From: Saussurea involucrata
Taxonomy: Eukaryota > Streptophyta > Magnoliopsida > Asterales > Asteraceae
Length of the DNA stretch: 64,000 nt
Assembly: GCA_033807775.1 (NCBI GenBank)
Contig: CM066313.1
Span: 87,979,484 to 88,043,483 of the forward strand
Reading direction: 5' to 3'
The position numbers were made by a program, and so were the translations under genes. Of the stretch, positions 49,594 to 60,962 are shown piece after piece. Under the pieces are notes generated by a model. That model had not been told where the DNA came from and did no database searches. It was given only the letters and a program-made list of their open reading frames with translations. Numbering within the stretch: position 1 is the first letter of the stretch; every line of letters begins with the position of its first letter.

Positions 49594-52500
49594 TCACAGT
49601 GCATTCCGGTACTCCCTTCTGTAAAAGACAGCGTCCAAGACTTTCTTGATCAGATCATTCTCCTTATCTTTAAGTTTTACCTCCCCGTTTGCATCCATTC
49701 GAAGTTTGCTCTCAAGGTTGACCTGGATCATCTTGAATGTTCCATCACTGAACTTGTTTGCTTCACATACTCTCATAAATCTTTTCTTCGAGTCTTGATT
49801 ACAGTAAACAACCCCAAGTTCAGGTTTCTTGAGAACAGTATACGCAGGAATACCTTGGATGTCTGACAGTCGCCGATTTGGTGCTCTGAGGATTACCCTG
49901 GTTTGGTGTGATTCCAAGGCCATTTGGAAATCCATAAGATAAAAAACATTTAGGATATTCCGCATGAACCTCTTGACACTCTGATATGCGCCAGACCATT
50001 CTATCTTCTTTTCAGGAGCCCGTGCCAGAATGTCATACAAACTTATGAGATCATCTCATCAAGCTTTAGGCTCTTGAAATCTGCTTCTGAGAAGACGTGT
50101 TCGGAGCCATCAGATCTTCTTACAGTGAACTGCGGGTACCAGACATTGAGAAGCTTGTATGAGTCTATCTTTATCACCTTCACAATGGCTTTATCAGATC
50201 TAACCATGTCTGTCTCTAGATCTTTGTTGCCCATTATGTGTAGAAATTCTATCTTGCGAAGTGATGGCCAATTCTCAACGCCGTATACGTTTTCCAAGTC
50301 GATCTTCTGGACGTATTTCATAAACAAATCTTTCCTGATGCTCTCTTGATAAGGAATCAAGATCCTAACTCGTTCACCTGTAGCCACATACCTTGGCTCA
50401 GCGTCTATCACTTCCTGATAAAGTGCCAGTTCAGCTTCGAGTACCGGATCTCTGATCCTGCCATCGGAAGTACCTGCACCGTGATCATTTGGTGGTTGCG
50501 GTTGAGTTGTATCATCTAGAGTATCATTGTCGGAATCCGAAGCAACCATTAGAGCCCCGGTGGTGTCGAATATATCATTTATTTCCTCTTTGATCTGTAC
50601 GGTCATTTTCTCAGGTTCTTCCTCAGAATCTATGTAGATGTAGTCAACGATCAAAGCATCTGCCATCCTTTCTTCATATGTTCTATTATCACCAACCGGA
50701 GGTTTTTCAACCCCAGTTATGACATCAGCTAGAACTTCGGTGTCATCAACCTGGACCACATCAGTACCTGATCCACCTGCCCCTGTTTCCCCTTCGTTTA
50801 CTGAAGCACCAACATTTTCTGCAGCTGCACCACTAGACTCACCAATCCTGGCTCTCTTCTCCCCCTCATGTTAATCAGGAGGATCCTGATCATCATGTCT
50901 TCGTTTATGTGAGGCCTGAGCTTGAATCCCACACTTCTCTTCGACAACCTTAAGCCTTTCAGTGTTGGAGGTGAATCCTGCCATCATGGCATTTGTCATG
51001 TCTTTCATTGAGTCGATTAGACGGTAGAAGTCGTTGCTAGAAGGTAGTGGGGTTTGAGTTTGGGTTTGAGGTTGGGTATGTTGTCGGAGTAATCCAACAA
51101 GGTCAACTTCTTCAGCAGTGTTTGTATCACCTTGTGCTAATAATCAAGCTAACAACTCAAATTTGAGTTGATCGGTGGGGATTTGGTGTAAAGGAACTGA
51201 TGGTGGTGGTTGTTGGTCTGATTGAGCGTTGGATGGTTGATCCTGAGGAGTTGACGATGATTCAGCAATAGCTTTTCCCTTTATAGCTCTAGTGACCTCA
51301 TTTGCGAGCCGGTCAACCGTTTGTTGCATGGCCCTGCGATGTTGCTTGTAGGCATTGTCAATTGAGCCTAACGCATACGCCAGTAGTGGAAGTGTGATGT
51401 AATGCGGATATAGGCCTAGCATTCGTACAACCTTCTCGCGTGGAATACTGGAAAACATGAAACTAACCTCTGAACCACTTAGGTTACCGGTTAAAGTAGC
51501 GGTTGTAGCAACCGTACTGCCTATGTTCATAGCTGGCATGGTGTTGACTATGATAGGACTTCCACCCTGTCCTCGTGGGGCACCAACAAATGGAGGTCGC
51601 ACTCTGGGTGTTCCGGTTGAGGCACGAAATCCCATAACTTGGTGTGATACCGACGCGCATGGCCTAGGAAAAGATGTATGTCCGAAAGGCTCTAGACTCA
51701 ACGTACTCGGAATAAAGGTCGGTGGTTGGGGCAGGAGCCTACCTTGTTCAATATCGGCAGATACCGAGTGTGTCGCCGATAGCGTTTGAGCTTTATCTCC
51801 TGTGCAAAATGAAACACCGGCAAATTGAGATGTCGATGAGTAGCTGAGAGGGGCTGTGCTATGCATGGTTGGGTCCACCATGGCTTGTTCATTACGCAAC
51901 GGCGACGAACGCTCGTTGGTAGTAGATGTGGCAACCCGGCTTGTAACGGTTTGGGGAGGATCGGCAGTTAAAACTTTATCCAATCCTATCTCAGCCTCTC
52001 CCATTTCTTTTCTCACATTCTCTCGGCTCACAATCATAGTATTTTCTACTTCATCTCCCTCTTCCCGCCTTATGTCTCCGATATTGCCGGAGAGTCCGAA
52101 GTTCCAGGTGGAATCAACTTCGGAACTCTCTACTATTTGTCGACTCCGACCAATGTGTCTCGGAATAAGATCCGCATCAGGGTCAAGATCAGGATCGGAG
52201 TCAGAATTACCATCATCAGCTGGTTGTGGTTGGTTAGATGCTTCGTCGTCGGCTGAAGAAGCATCAGGGTCAAAATCGGGATCATCCTCTGAATCCATCG
52301 ACACGTCGTCGAGGATTGGAATTCTTACAGCTCCGGATGTGGATGCCTGACCAACAGTCCTCGCCACCCCACCCACTCTCCGTCTTAATGTTCTCCTCAC
52401 CTCTTCCCGTTCAGGAACCCCAAGTTCCTGAACCTGCTCAACATTTATACCCTCACCGCCTAGTGGGATTGCACCTTGGGGAGGTCCCGCCGGTTCTGGC

Positions 52501-53436
52501 TGGACCACTAGTGCATTATCTATTCTATACTGCCTAACTACCTCAGACTACTGGTTGGCATAGGCAAGTACGGGTTCTGGTATCACGGCGATGTGAGCGA
52601 ATGCATCATGATCGGGCATCTTTAGAAAATGCATCCACTGTGTCGGGCCTTGTACAGCATTAGGGCGTCTAGGGATTTCCTGATTGCCCTCCATTATCTG
52701 GTGGATGGTGATCTGGAAGAAGCGTTGATACGGCACGAACTTCCGGTTCTTGATCGGCCTTGTTTTGTCTTCGACTAATTCTTGCAGGTCTTTCCAGAGA
52801 AGAATGGCATAGTCTATGCGATGGTTAAAGGCAAATGCGTGGAACATGCGGAGAATGGAAATGTTGCATTTATCAAGACCAGTGTGTTTGGAGGTCATGC
52901 AACGGTTAAAGATGGAGCATAGGGTGTACTGGTGGTAGGTGTTTTCTTTGGAATTTAGAAGAGCTGGTAAGCACAGGGTTCTGTGGGTCTTGGTATCCTA
53001 AGCTTCGGATGTCAGCGAATAGTTGGGCTTCAGAACCATGTCTTCGATGTTCGGGTTAAAAGGAAGGTCTAAGGCTAGACGGAGTCGCTTAAGTGTAAGT
53101 CGAACATCAAAATGGTCGACTCTCGCAGAAAAGTGAGGAACCCCGTCGGTGAGTTGGATGATATCGTAGTGTGTGCCAAAATTGTTGCAGGTATATAAGG
53201 GGCACAGTGACTACCAGCACGGTACGGAGAGGATGGCCGCGGATTATCTCCAAGATGATGCGGTGGTCAAACGCCACGCTGAGGTCTAGATGATGGTTGT
53301 TGTCGAGGAGGGAAAGGTGGAGACTACTCGGTAGTAGCTCCTCATCTAGATCACGGGCGTTGACTGATGGATGCGACGACCGGTGCGACGGGATGACGGT
53401 GTTTTCGTGAGAGGAGTGGCCGTCATTATGAGCCAT
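49594..53436 (-). pseudogene. Extra ORF of family-C copia (Cop-C1), broken
   Basis: Start ATG 53436. N-terminal domain: HPLRTVLVVTVPLIYLQQFW, then after a frameshift near 53165 RLALDLPFNPNIEDMVLKP, and CNISILRMFHAFAFNHRIDY, LLWKDLQELVEDK (52898-52548). Stops at 52548 (TAG) and 51144 (TGA) interrupt one frame. The middle is acidic and low-complexity (52508-51144). The conserved C-terminal domain (50759-49594) has RRSDGSEHVFSEADFKSLKL and RAPNRRLSDIQGIPAYTVL and is frameshifted near 50045. Motif order parallels the family-B extra ORF (IYxxQFW, then the YPRF-like block). Function unknown; no membrane segment evident. Confidence 0.8.
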
Positions 53437-53530
53437 CTGAATAATGTTCAAGTAATATAGGGCTTAGAAAGAGGGATTCATTTTTTTTTAAATAGCCTAA
53501 GTGTTGAAAAACACCTGAGTATTGGGTTTA

Positions 53531-53644
53531 TCGCAACAGACACAAGGGAATATTGCAACTAAGGTTTATCGCAACCAATGGCTTGCGATAAAATGTTATC
53601 GCAACAAGAGACTTGCGATAAACATGAGTTTGAGTGGGTTGCGA
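53531..53644. repeat. Hairpin repeat in the extra ORF leader (Cop-C1)
   Basis: 114 bp containing hairpins with arms TTATCGCAA and TTGCGATAA (53565-53590 and 53597-53622). A second copy of the whole 114-bp block, with about three differences, is at 58674-58787 in the gag leader. Confidence 0.85.
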
Positions 53645-54080
53645 CAACAATGAACTGTAAGAACACAGAGTGTTGCGATAATTTTGAACATGAACTCTAA
53701 CTTAAGTGTTCAACCCAAAAACTACTGTTTTTGCGCAAAAAGAAGTTTAACCTTATTCTAATAGACTCGCAGTGCACACAGAAGCATATTCCTATCAATT
53801 TTAACATCTAATACACACAAACATATATATTTAATCGACAGAATGATAAACGGCAGGCATGAGTTTGACTAAAAAAAACCTAAATCAAATTTAGAACATG
53901 AACTAACGGATGAAATCGAACAATAAGTTGGAATATGTACCTCGATACTAATCTGAATGCTATGGAATCAATCTGAACACGAGAAAACGTCGAACACTAG
54001 CAGAAACGTATGTTTAGTGTTGAGAGAGTTGAGAGAAAAATGAGAGGGTTTTGATTTGAGATAAAAATTCAAACACTCAG

Positions 54081-54088
54081 TATTTATA
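54081..54088 (-). promoter_or_regulatory. Candidate internal promoter of the family-C extra ORF
   Basis: TATAAATA on the minus strand followed by a CT-rich start region (CCCTCTCATTTTTCTCTCAA). It lies downstream of the hairpin array 54156-54411 and 645 bp upstream of the extra ORF ATG; the long leader may contain an intron. Confidence 0.45.
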
Positions 54089-54155
54089 GAATTTTGCGAC
54101 AAGGACACGTGGCATGATATGATTGGTCCAATGATTTGACCGCCACAGTGTCAGT

Positions 54156-54411
54156 TTATCGCAAGTACAAGGTTGCGATAAACTCAGATGTTATTGCAAG
54201 AAAATGGTTGCGACAACACCTTCAGTGTTTAGTCGTAACAGGGAGTTACGATGAACACTGTTCATCTCATTTTATCGCAATCAAGGGTTGCGATGAAGTG
54301 GGTTTTATCGCAAGCAAGGGGTTGCGATGAAAACCCTTTCATGTTTAATCGCAACAGAGGGTTGCGATGAAACACTGTTCACATCATTATCGCAAGCAGT
54401 GGGTTGCGATA
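54156..54411. repeat. Hairpin array between RNase H and the extra ORF (Cop-C1)
   Basis: Seven inverted repeats in about 256 bp, arms TTATCGCAA and TTGCGATAA or close variants (TTGCGATGAA, TTACGATGAA), loops of about 8 bases, each 26-28 bp long. The first is 54156-54181. Confidence 0.85.
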
Positions 54412-54948
54412 AAGTGAACACTTAGACATTTTTCAGTAAAATTTCAAAAAGATTTTATCACATTGGAAGATGTCCAACTTCCAATTGATTAAGCACTCAA
54501 GGTTTTAAACACAGTTGTCACTCCCCCTTAAATGATGCATGTATTTGAAAAATTATTTTCATCATTTAAGAGTTAGTGTGTAAAACAAATTAGAATACTT
54601 ACCTTGTATTCTCCAAAGCAACAGTCGCATTCAATCTATACTTACAAGATCTGGCAGTTATGCACACTCCCCCTATTCTTGTGCATAAGATATGTACTAA
54701 ACTCCCCCTGAAACCATGAACACACCTTGTGCAGATACAGGTCTCATAACAAATCACAGATAAAGCATTTAAAGGAAGAGAACGAAATAACAAGTTGAAT
54801 AAACATTTGAAATACAACTAAGATATGAAAATTTAAATAACATATATTGAGAATAGAATATGATGAAAATTTGAGTGTATCAATCTAGATACATTATCCA
54901 GATTGAGATACAAATATTTCCATCTATTATATGATCAATATATGGAAG

Positions 54949-55833
54949 TTAAACTTTCATATTCAGCATGCCAAGCTTGGATACTAAGAAATTAAAGCGT
55001 TTTTCATCCAAGGCTTTTGTAAAGAGATCGGCAAGCTGATACTCAGTTGTAACAAAATACAATTCAATTGTTCCTTTCTCAACGTGATCTTTTATGAAAT
55101 GATACCTGATGTCAATATGCTTGGTTTTGGTGTGTTGGACAGGATTAGCAGATATTGCAATCGCACGCTTACTATCACAGTAGATGGGGATCTTCTCATA
55201 TTTAAACCCATAGTCCATGAGTTGGGTCTTCATCCACGGCACTTGTGAACAACAGATGGCTGCGGCAACGTATTCTGCCTCCGTCGTTGATGTTGAGACA
55301 CAATTTTACTTCTTGGACGACCAACTCACGAGCTTATCCCCCAAAAACTGTACATGCCCGGAGGTGCTCTTTCTATCCAACATGCTTCCTCCATGATCTG
55401 TATCTGAATATGCGGTGAGTTCGAATCCGGTCCTCTTGGGATACCACAGTCCTAGATATGGTGTTCCCTTCAAGTAGCGAAAGATCCGCTTGACGGTGCC
55501 GATGTGTGATTCCTTAGGTTTGGCTTGAAATCTTGCACATAGACAAGTTGAAAACATTATATCTGGACGACTAGCGGTTAGATACATTAGAGACCCAATC
55601 ATTCCTCTATAATTTTTAACATCAACATCAATACCGTCTGGATCTGGACCTATCTTAGATCCTGGAGCCATAGGTGTACCAATCGACGTACAGTTTTCCA
55701 TTTTGAATTTCTTCAAGATGTCAAACACGTACTTCGATTGATTGATGAAGATACCAGTAGAGAATTGTTTGACTTGTAATCCGAGAAAGAAATTAATCTC
55801 TCCCATCATACTCATTTGGAACTGAGTGATCAT
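54949..55833 (-). pseudogene. RT C-terminus and RNase H (Cop-C1)
   Basis: MMGEINFFLGLQVKQFSTGI, then RNase H blocks YSDTDHGGSMLDRKSTSGHV, a TAA at 55306 (after SWSSKK), IYCDSKRAIAISANPVQHTK and YQLADLFTKALDEKRF, to a natural-looking end at 54949. Same reading frame as integrase and RT. Confidence 0.85.
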
Positions 55834-57060
55834 AATGCCAGAAAACCATGTGCAAAGTCCAGAGTTAGTCGAACCAAAAATAATATCATCAACATAAATC
55901 TGTACTAAAAGAATTTCACCTTCCTCGTGCAGAGTAAACAGAGTTGTGTCGATTTTACCTTTTTGAAATCCAGCTTTTAGTAGAAAGGTAGATAAGACTT
56001 CATACTAGGCGCGGGGGGCTTGTTTGAGACCGTAAAGAGCTTTGTCAAGGATGTATACATAATCTGGTTTGTCTTTATCCACAAAGCCTTCCGGTTGAGA
56101 CACGTACACCACCTCCTTCAGAACACCATTCAAGAATGCAGTCTTCACGTCCATTTGATAGACAGTGAAGTTATTGTAGGCGGCGAAAGACAGGAACATC
56201 TGAATTTCCTCTAAGCGAGCAACCGGTACGTACGTCTCGTCGTAGTCTATCCCCTCCTGTTGCCTATACCCTTTAGCTACTAGTCTCGCTTTGTTTCTCA
56301 CAACTATGCCGTCTTCGTCTTTCTTGTTTTTCAGGACCCACCTCGTACCAATAATTGTCTTACCTTTGGGTCTCGGGACTAGTCTCCACACCTTCAGAGC
56401 TTCAAATTGATTCAGCTCTTCTTGCATCGCAAATAACCAGTCAGGGTCTTCTAAGGCTTGTTGAACTGTTGAGGGCATCACTTGACTTAGAAAGAGCGCA
56501 TATAAAACTTCGTTTACGGATGCAGATCTTGTCTTAACTGGTTCAGCTACTTCACCAATCACCTGATCTATCGGGTGACTGCGTGTCCACTTCTTGGAAT
56601 GTGGATGGAGAGAAATAGCATCTTCATTGGGGTCTACAAGGGTAGGGTCTTTATCGAAGTTCACCTCGATCGTCAATGTCGGTTCCGGACGTGAGGCGGT
56701 TTGATTGTCAGAAGAGACAATTGGCACTGCCTCGGGAACTGATTCAGTTGATTTTTCAGGAACGTTCTCAGTACTCTGATCATTGACATTCGAAGTTGTT
56801 CCAGATGAAGAAGCACCATTAATAGATATTTGTTGTCGTGCTTGTGTAGATGGCATGGTTGTATTCCTTGGAGAAGTTGCAGGAGTAGTTGCACCAGTAT
56901 TGGATGGAGTCAGCACCAGTGAAGGTCCTGACATTGTAACTTGAACTAGTGGTGTATCAACTTGATTCCTGTTGTTTACAGATGAAGAACCAAAGTAATC
57001 ATCATAAAAATGTTCAAACAATAAATCAAGATCGTTAGGATTAGAGTTAGAAGTGGAAGC
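55834..57060 (-). pseudogene. Copia reverse transcriptase (Cop-C1)
   Basis: The linker (57021-56480) leads into RT: TIIGTRWVLKNKKDEDGIVV, GIDYDETYVPVARLEEIQMF, MDVKTAFLNGVLKEVVYVSQ, LYGLKQAPRA, then TAG at 56005 where tryptophan is expected, then the YVDD-containing segment (IYVDDIIFGS, about 55880-55910). Frame is kept throughout; only nonsense changes interrupt it. Confidence 0.85.
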
Positions 57061-57072
57061 TTGATCCTTGTT

Positions 57073-58059
57073 TTACGTTCTAGTCATCGTTGGACGGATT
57101 TGTCCAGATGCTAGTACTCCAGATATTGCGGGTTTTGTATTGTTTTGCACAGAATCCGTTTCTTCAGATTCGTCGAACTTGACATTTATGCTTTCCATCA
57201 CAGTTCTGGAAGACTTGAGATACACTCTGTACGCTTTTGACGTGAGTGAGTATCTAATAAAGACACCCTCGATTCCCTTCGGACTGAACTTGTTCAAATT
57301 GTCTTTATCGTTCAGCACGATACACCTGCATCCAAAGACACGAAAGTAGTGTATTACAGGTTTTCTATTGTTAATCAATTCATATGGAGTTTTACCAAAC
57401 CGTCGATGGATAATTGAACGGTTTTGTGTATAGCATGCCGTCGATACAGCTTCAGCCCACAGAAACAGAGGTAGATCAGCATAAGACAGCATCGTTCTAG
57501 CGGCTTCAACTAGTGTGCGGTTTCGTCTTTCAACGACTCCGTTCTGCTAAGGTGTTCTAGCCGCAGAATATTGATGAGATATTCCTAATGACTTAAAGAA
57601 ATCATCAAGAGTCTTGTTTTTGAACTCTGTCCCGTTATCTGATCTGACGGTCTGAACTGTTTGTTGACAATTCACTTGAAGGTGTTTGATTAATGAGATG
57701 ATCAAGTCCGGTGTTTCATCTTTTGATCGTAGAAACTTGACCCATGTATATCTCGAATAATCATCGACGACGACTAACACGTATCGTTTGGTACTTATGC
57801 TCTGAGTCTTCATCGGACCACAGAGATCCATATGAAGGATTTCTAATGCTTTCTGTGTGCTAGGCTCAGGTTTTGGCGGGTGAGGAGCTCGCTTCATCTT
57901 CCCTTTCTCATAAGCGGTACAGAAGTTGTCTTTCTCAAACTGCAGCACTGGTAGACCTATGACTAAATCACCCAATGTTAGTTTTTGAATGTAACGGAAG
58001 TTGAGATGAGATAGTCGTCTATGCCACAACCAACTCTTTTCCATTGATGCTTTAGGCAC
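57073..58059 (-). pseudogene. Copia integrase (Cop-C1)
   Basis: Zinc-binding HHCC region (WHRRLSHLNFRYIQKL; CTAYEKGKMK, where the first Cys pair is altered), core motifs LHMDLCGPM and VRSDNGTEFKN, then TAG at 57547 replacing a residue just before QNGVVERRN (third catalytic residue), and the C-terminal part HYFRVFGCRCIVLNDKDNLN. Ends at TAA 57073. Confidence 0.85.
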
Positions 58060-58235
58060 CAGACATACGTCATTCTTAGGTTTGAGCTTTGATAGATCAA
58101 TAGTATAAAGATTGGACTTCCTCGAACCAACTAGAAGTTCATTTCCTCCTTCGGTTAGAACTGCACACCGGGTCTTCTTGAAATGGACTTCTAGATCTTT
58201 ATCACAAAATTGACCTATGTTGAATAAATTGTGTC

Positions 58236-58672
58236 CTAAACCTTCGACGTAAAATTGACTTTCGTAATTCGAACATTGTCTCTCACTATATCTCCATAAC
58301 CCATAATTGGAGAGTACTGATCATTCCCAAATTTAACTTTCCCTCCATACTTTTCCACAAAGTTGCTCAGCAGCTCCTTTCTACCAGTCATGTGTTTTGA
58401 GCAACCGAAATCCAAATACCACACATGACTGGGCTGCAAAATGGAATTTAAACAGTTTTAGGTACCCATTTCCAAATGGGTCCTTTCGGGTTAAGAGAAT
58501 TAACTGGTTTTGGGTTAGCTTGTTTCTTTGAAGAGTTGTTGTTATAATATCTATTTGTGTGAAAACGATTAGAACCATAGAAATTATAACCAAACCATGA
58601 AGAATAATCAGACTTGCAGATAAAATCATATACACCACATGAAGAACAACATATTTGATCATGTGTTATCAA
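58236..58672 (-). pseudogene. Gag C-terminal remnant and protease (Cop-C1)
   Basis: 58672-58448 encodes an Asn/Tyr-rich stretch ending NPKGPIWKWVPKT, as at the end of gag in such elements. 58439-58236 has WYLDFGCSKHMTG, the protease active site with DFG in place of the usual DSG, and YGGKVKFGND. The capsid part of gag and its knuckle are missing: the hairpin block 58674-58787 abuts directly. Confidence 0.78.
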
Positions 58673-58673
58673 A

Positions 58674-58787
58674 TCGCAACAGACACAAGGGAATATCGCA
58701 ACTGAGGTTTATCGCAACCAATGGCTTGCGATAAAATGTTATCGCAACAAGAGACTTGCGATAAACATGAGTTTGAGTGGGTTGCGA
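58674..58787. repeat. Hairpin repeat in the gag leader (Cop-C1)
   Basis: 114 bp almost identical to 53531-53644, with two perfect TTATCGCAA/TTGCGATAA hairpins. It lies where gag should begin, about 360 bp after the primer site. Confidence 0.85.
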
Positions 58788-59144
58788 TAGTTATGAATAT
58801 TCAAACGATCTTAAGTGAATTCCTCAAAACTGACCCAATTTGGCTGAAACTTTGTACGTAGGTTCGCAATAAGTTTCTGGACAACTTTAATACTTCAAGT
58901 TTCGTCCAAAAATCAACATAACAGTGAGTTTTAATAAAAGTCCAAAAATGAAGAATTTGCCAAATCTGAGTCTAATCCTAGTGAAATTGCGGAATCAAAT
59001 CACTCAGGGATTACCAACAAACACTCCTAGATCAATTCTAATCCACTTGAAGCACTCAAATGGCTAAAATCGATCAAATGGATGAAAAAATGAAGAACAC
59101 TCAAACTTTTGCAAAAAACTAATCTGATCAAAATGATGTACTGT

Positions 59145-59156
59145 GCTCTGATACCA
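59145..59156 (-). other. Primer-binding site (initiator Met tRNA), Cop-C1
   Basis: TGGTATCAGAGC on the minus strand, two bases from the LTR end. Confidence 0.9.
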
Positions 59157-59158
59157 AT

Positions 59159-59407
59159 TGTGATCCTAGAACAAGTAATCAAGCAGTTAAAGCAATCAGA
59201 TGGTCATCCATATATTCATAAAGAACAATCACCAGGTACACAATTAGAGAGAATGTAGAGAGAAAGTGCAAGAGTGTGTACTAGTGTGTGTAAGTAATAG
59301 ATGACCTAATGAGTATCTAAGAGAAAAATACATTATATAGGTTGTAACTTAGCATTTACACATTAGGTCCCTCTACTTGGTACAGTTAGATAGTTAAGGC
59401 ACTAACA
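59159..59407 (-). repeat. 5' LTR of Cop-C1
   Basis: 249 bp, about seven differences from 49253-49501. TATATAA-type box in the minus-strand orientation near 59335. Confidence 0.93.
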
Positions 59408-59412
59408 GAGGG

Positions 59413-60707
59413 TATGGTGGTGATAGGTAGGATTGACCACAACCGGAAATAGGAATCATATGACCATTACCAACAACAATATTTCTATTTGTGCTTAAAT
59501 TAAAATAGGACGAAAGAGTACCTTGGTTTGACATCATATGTGAAATGGCACCGGTGTCCATATACCAATTGTCATATGAAGAATTAAGTGTCATGGTGTG
59601 GAGGGCATCATCAATATCGGTTGGGGCATAAGTAGAAGACGATACACCAACAAAAGCGTGTTGTGGTCTTGGGCCTAACACCCCGGCTGCTGTAGAGGGT
59701 GGACGGCTGGATCCTTGTGACCTGGTGTGAGGGCTGCTAGGATAGTGGCACGGTGGAGTGGCCCATGGTTGTTGCTGCCAAGCCCAAGGTGGATAAGACC
59801 AAGGTTGTGGAAGTTGTTGCCATTGTTGTTGTTGTTGCGAAAAGGGTTGTTGCCACTGTTGTTGTTGAGTGCCCCCACGACCAGCACGACCTCGCCCACG
59901 TCCGCCGTTTTCTCTTCCGCGACCACCACGACCACGCTGAGAGTTGTTGTGGCCGCCCCTGTGAAAAGAAGTTTGACTCCGAGGATTTTGAGAAGATGGT
60001 GGATCCGTCTGACGAGAAGAAACTGTAGACGACATGAGAGCGGTATCGATGGCATTAGTGGCGACGGCCTGTTGAGTTTGTTGGGTTTCCTCTAAGGTGA
60101 GCATCGAACGTGCTTTGTAGAAAGGAGGAAGAGGATCACTTTGTTGAATAATGGTGGCTAGACCACTGTAACCCTCGGTGAGACCAGCGACTAGGCGAAG
60201 AACGAGTCTGTCATTTGACATTGGGGATCCGACGTTGGCCAATTGGTCGGCAAGCACTTTTAGTTTTTGACAGTAGGCGGAGCAATTCAGAAAATCTTGA
60301 AGATGTGTAGATGAGAATTGGTTTTCCAAGTATACGGCACGGGAATTCTTATTATCTTGGAAAATATTGCGGAGGCGATTCCATGCTTCTTGAGCCGTGG
60401 AGTCGGGTTCAAGGATCGTATGAAGAAGATCATCCAAAATTGTGCCGTATATCCATTGGAGGACAACAACATCGAGGCGTTCCCATAAGTCTTTATCAGT
60501 CGCATCTTTCGATGAGGTTGCCTGGGCTTTGTCTATTGATGGTGCAATGTGATCGAGCACCTGATAAGCACGAGCAGTGATCTTGAACAATTCTGCCCAA
60601 GAGGAATACTGCACGTTTTCAACATCTAAGGTTATAGGAATGAAATTCTTGATATTTGAGATGGAAAGGGCATGATGAAAGGGGGAAGATTTAGGTGTTT
60701 CTGCCAT
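59413..60707 (-). pseudogene. Copia Gag and protease start (Cop-R), cut by Cop-C1
   Basis: Open from ATG 60707 to the Cop-C1 insertion. Gag domain: NFIPITLDVENVQYSSWAEL, EAWNRLRNIFQDNKNSRAVY, LNCSAYCQKLKVLADQLANV. A basic, glycine-arginine-rich stretch (GRGGRGREN) and Gln/Trp/Pro-rich repeats replace the zinc knuckle. The protease active site WYMDTGAISHMMSNQ lies near 59550. The frame is intact for 430 residues; the original continuation is at 49247 downward. Confidence 0.85.
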
Positions 60708-60800
60708 TGAAGTAGGCAGAATGTGAGTAAGAGGAAGTATTAACGGCTACGGTTGCAAGAGTGGAGAAAGAAGAAGAAAAAAAAACAAGAGATTAGCCTA

Positions 60801-60962
60801 GGCTCTGATTACCATGTTGGAATGAGTCACTCTGCGTGACTTGTGTATTGCATTATCACCAATTATACACACAAAGTTACAACAAAATAGGAAACTGTCA
60901 CAAAACAGGAAACTATCTCTAAAAATATTTATATTATATATATATATATATATATTCTAACA
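60801..60962 (-). repeat. 5' LTR of Cop-R with primer site
   Basis: 148-bp LTR 60815-60962. Next to it on the minus strand is TGGTAATCAGAGCC (60801-60814), the initiator-Met primer site with one extra base. Confidence 0.85.

Larger units (their letters stand above)
49253..59407 (-). mobile_element. Cop-C1: near-complete family-C copia with extra ORF
   Basis: 10,155 bp with 249-bp LTRs and a perfect target duplication GAGGG (49248-49252 and 59408-59412). On the minus strand: LTR, primer site, hairpin repeat, gag C-terminal remnant, protease, integrase, RT, RNase H, hairpin array, extra ORF, purine tract, LTR. The LTRs differ at about seven positions. The gag N-terminal part is deleted and pol has four in-frame stops. 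Inserted in Cop-R between protease and integrase. Confidence 0.95.
45900..60962 (-). mobile_element. Cop-R: copia with short LTRs, interrupted by Cop-C1
   Basis: LTRs of 169 bp (45900-46068) and 148 bp (60815-60962), starting TGTTGGAATG; target duplication TATAC (45895-45899 and 60963-60967). Gag-pol order on the minus strand is complete but broken by Cop-C1 and by stops. Removing Cop-C1 leaves about 4.9 kb, a normal size for a compact copia. Confidence 0.92.
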
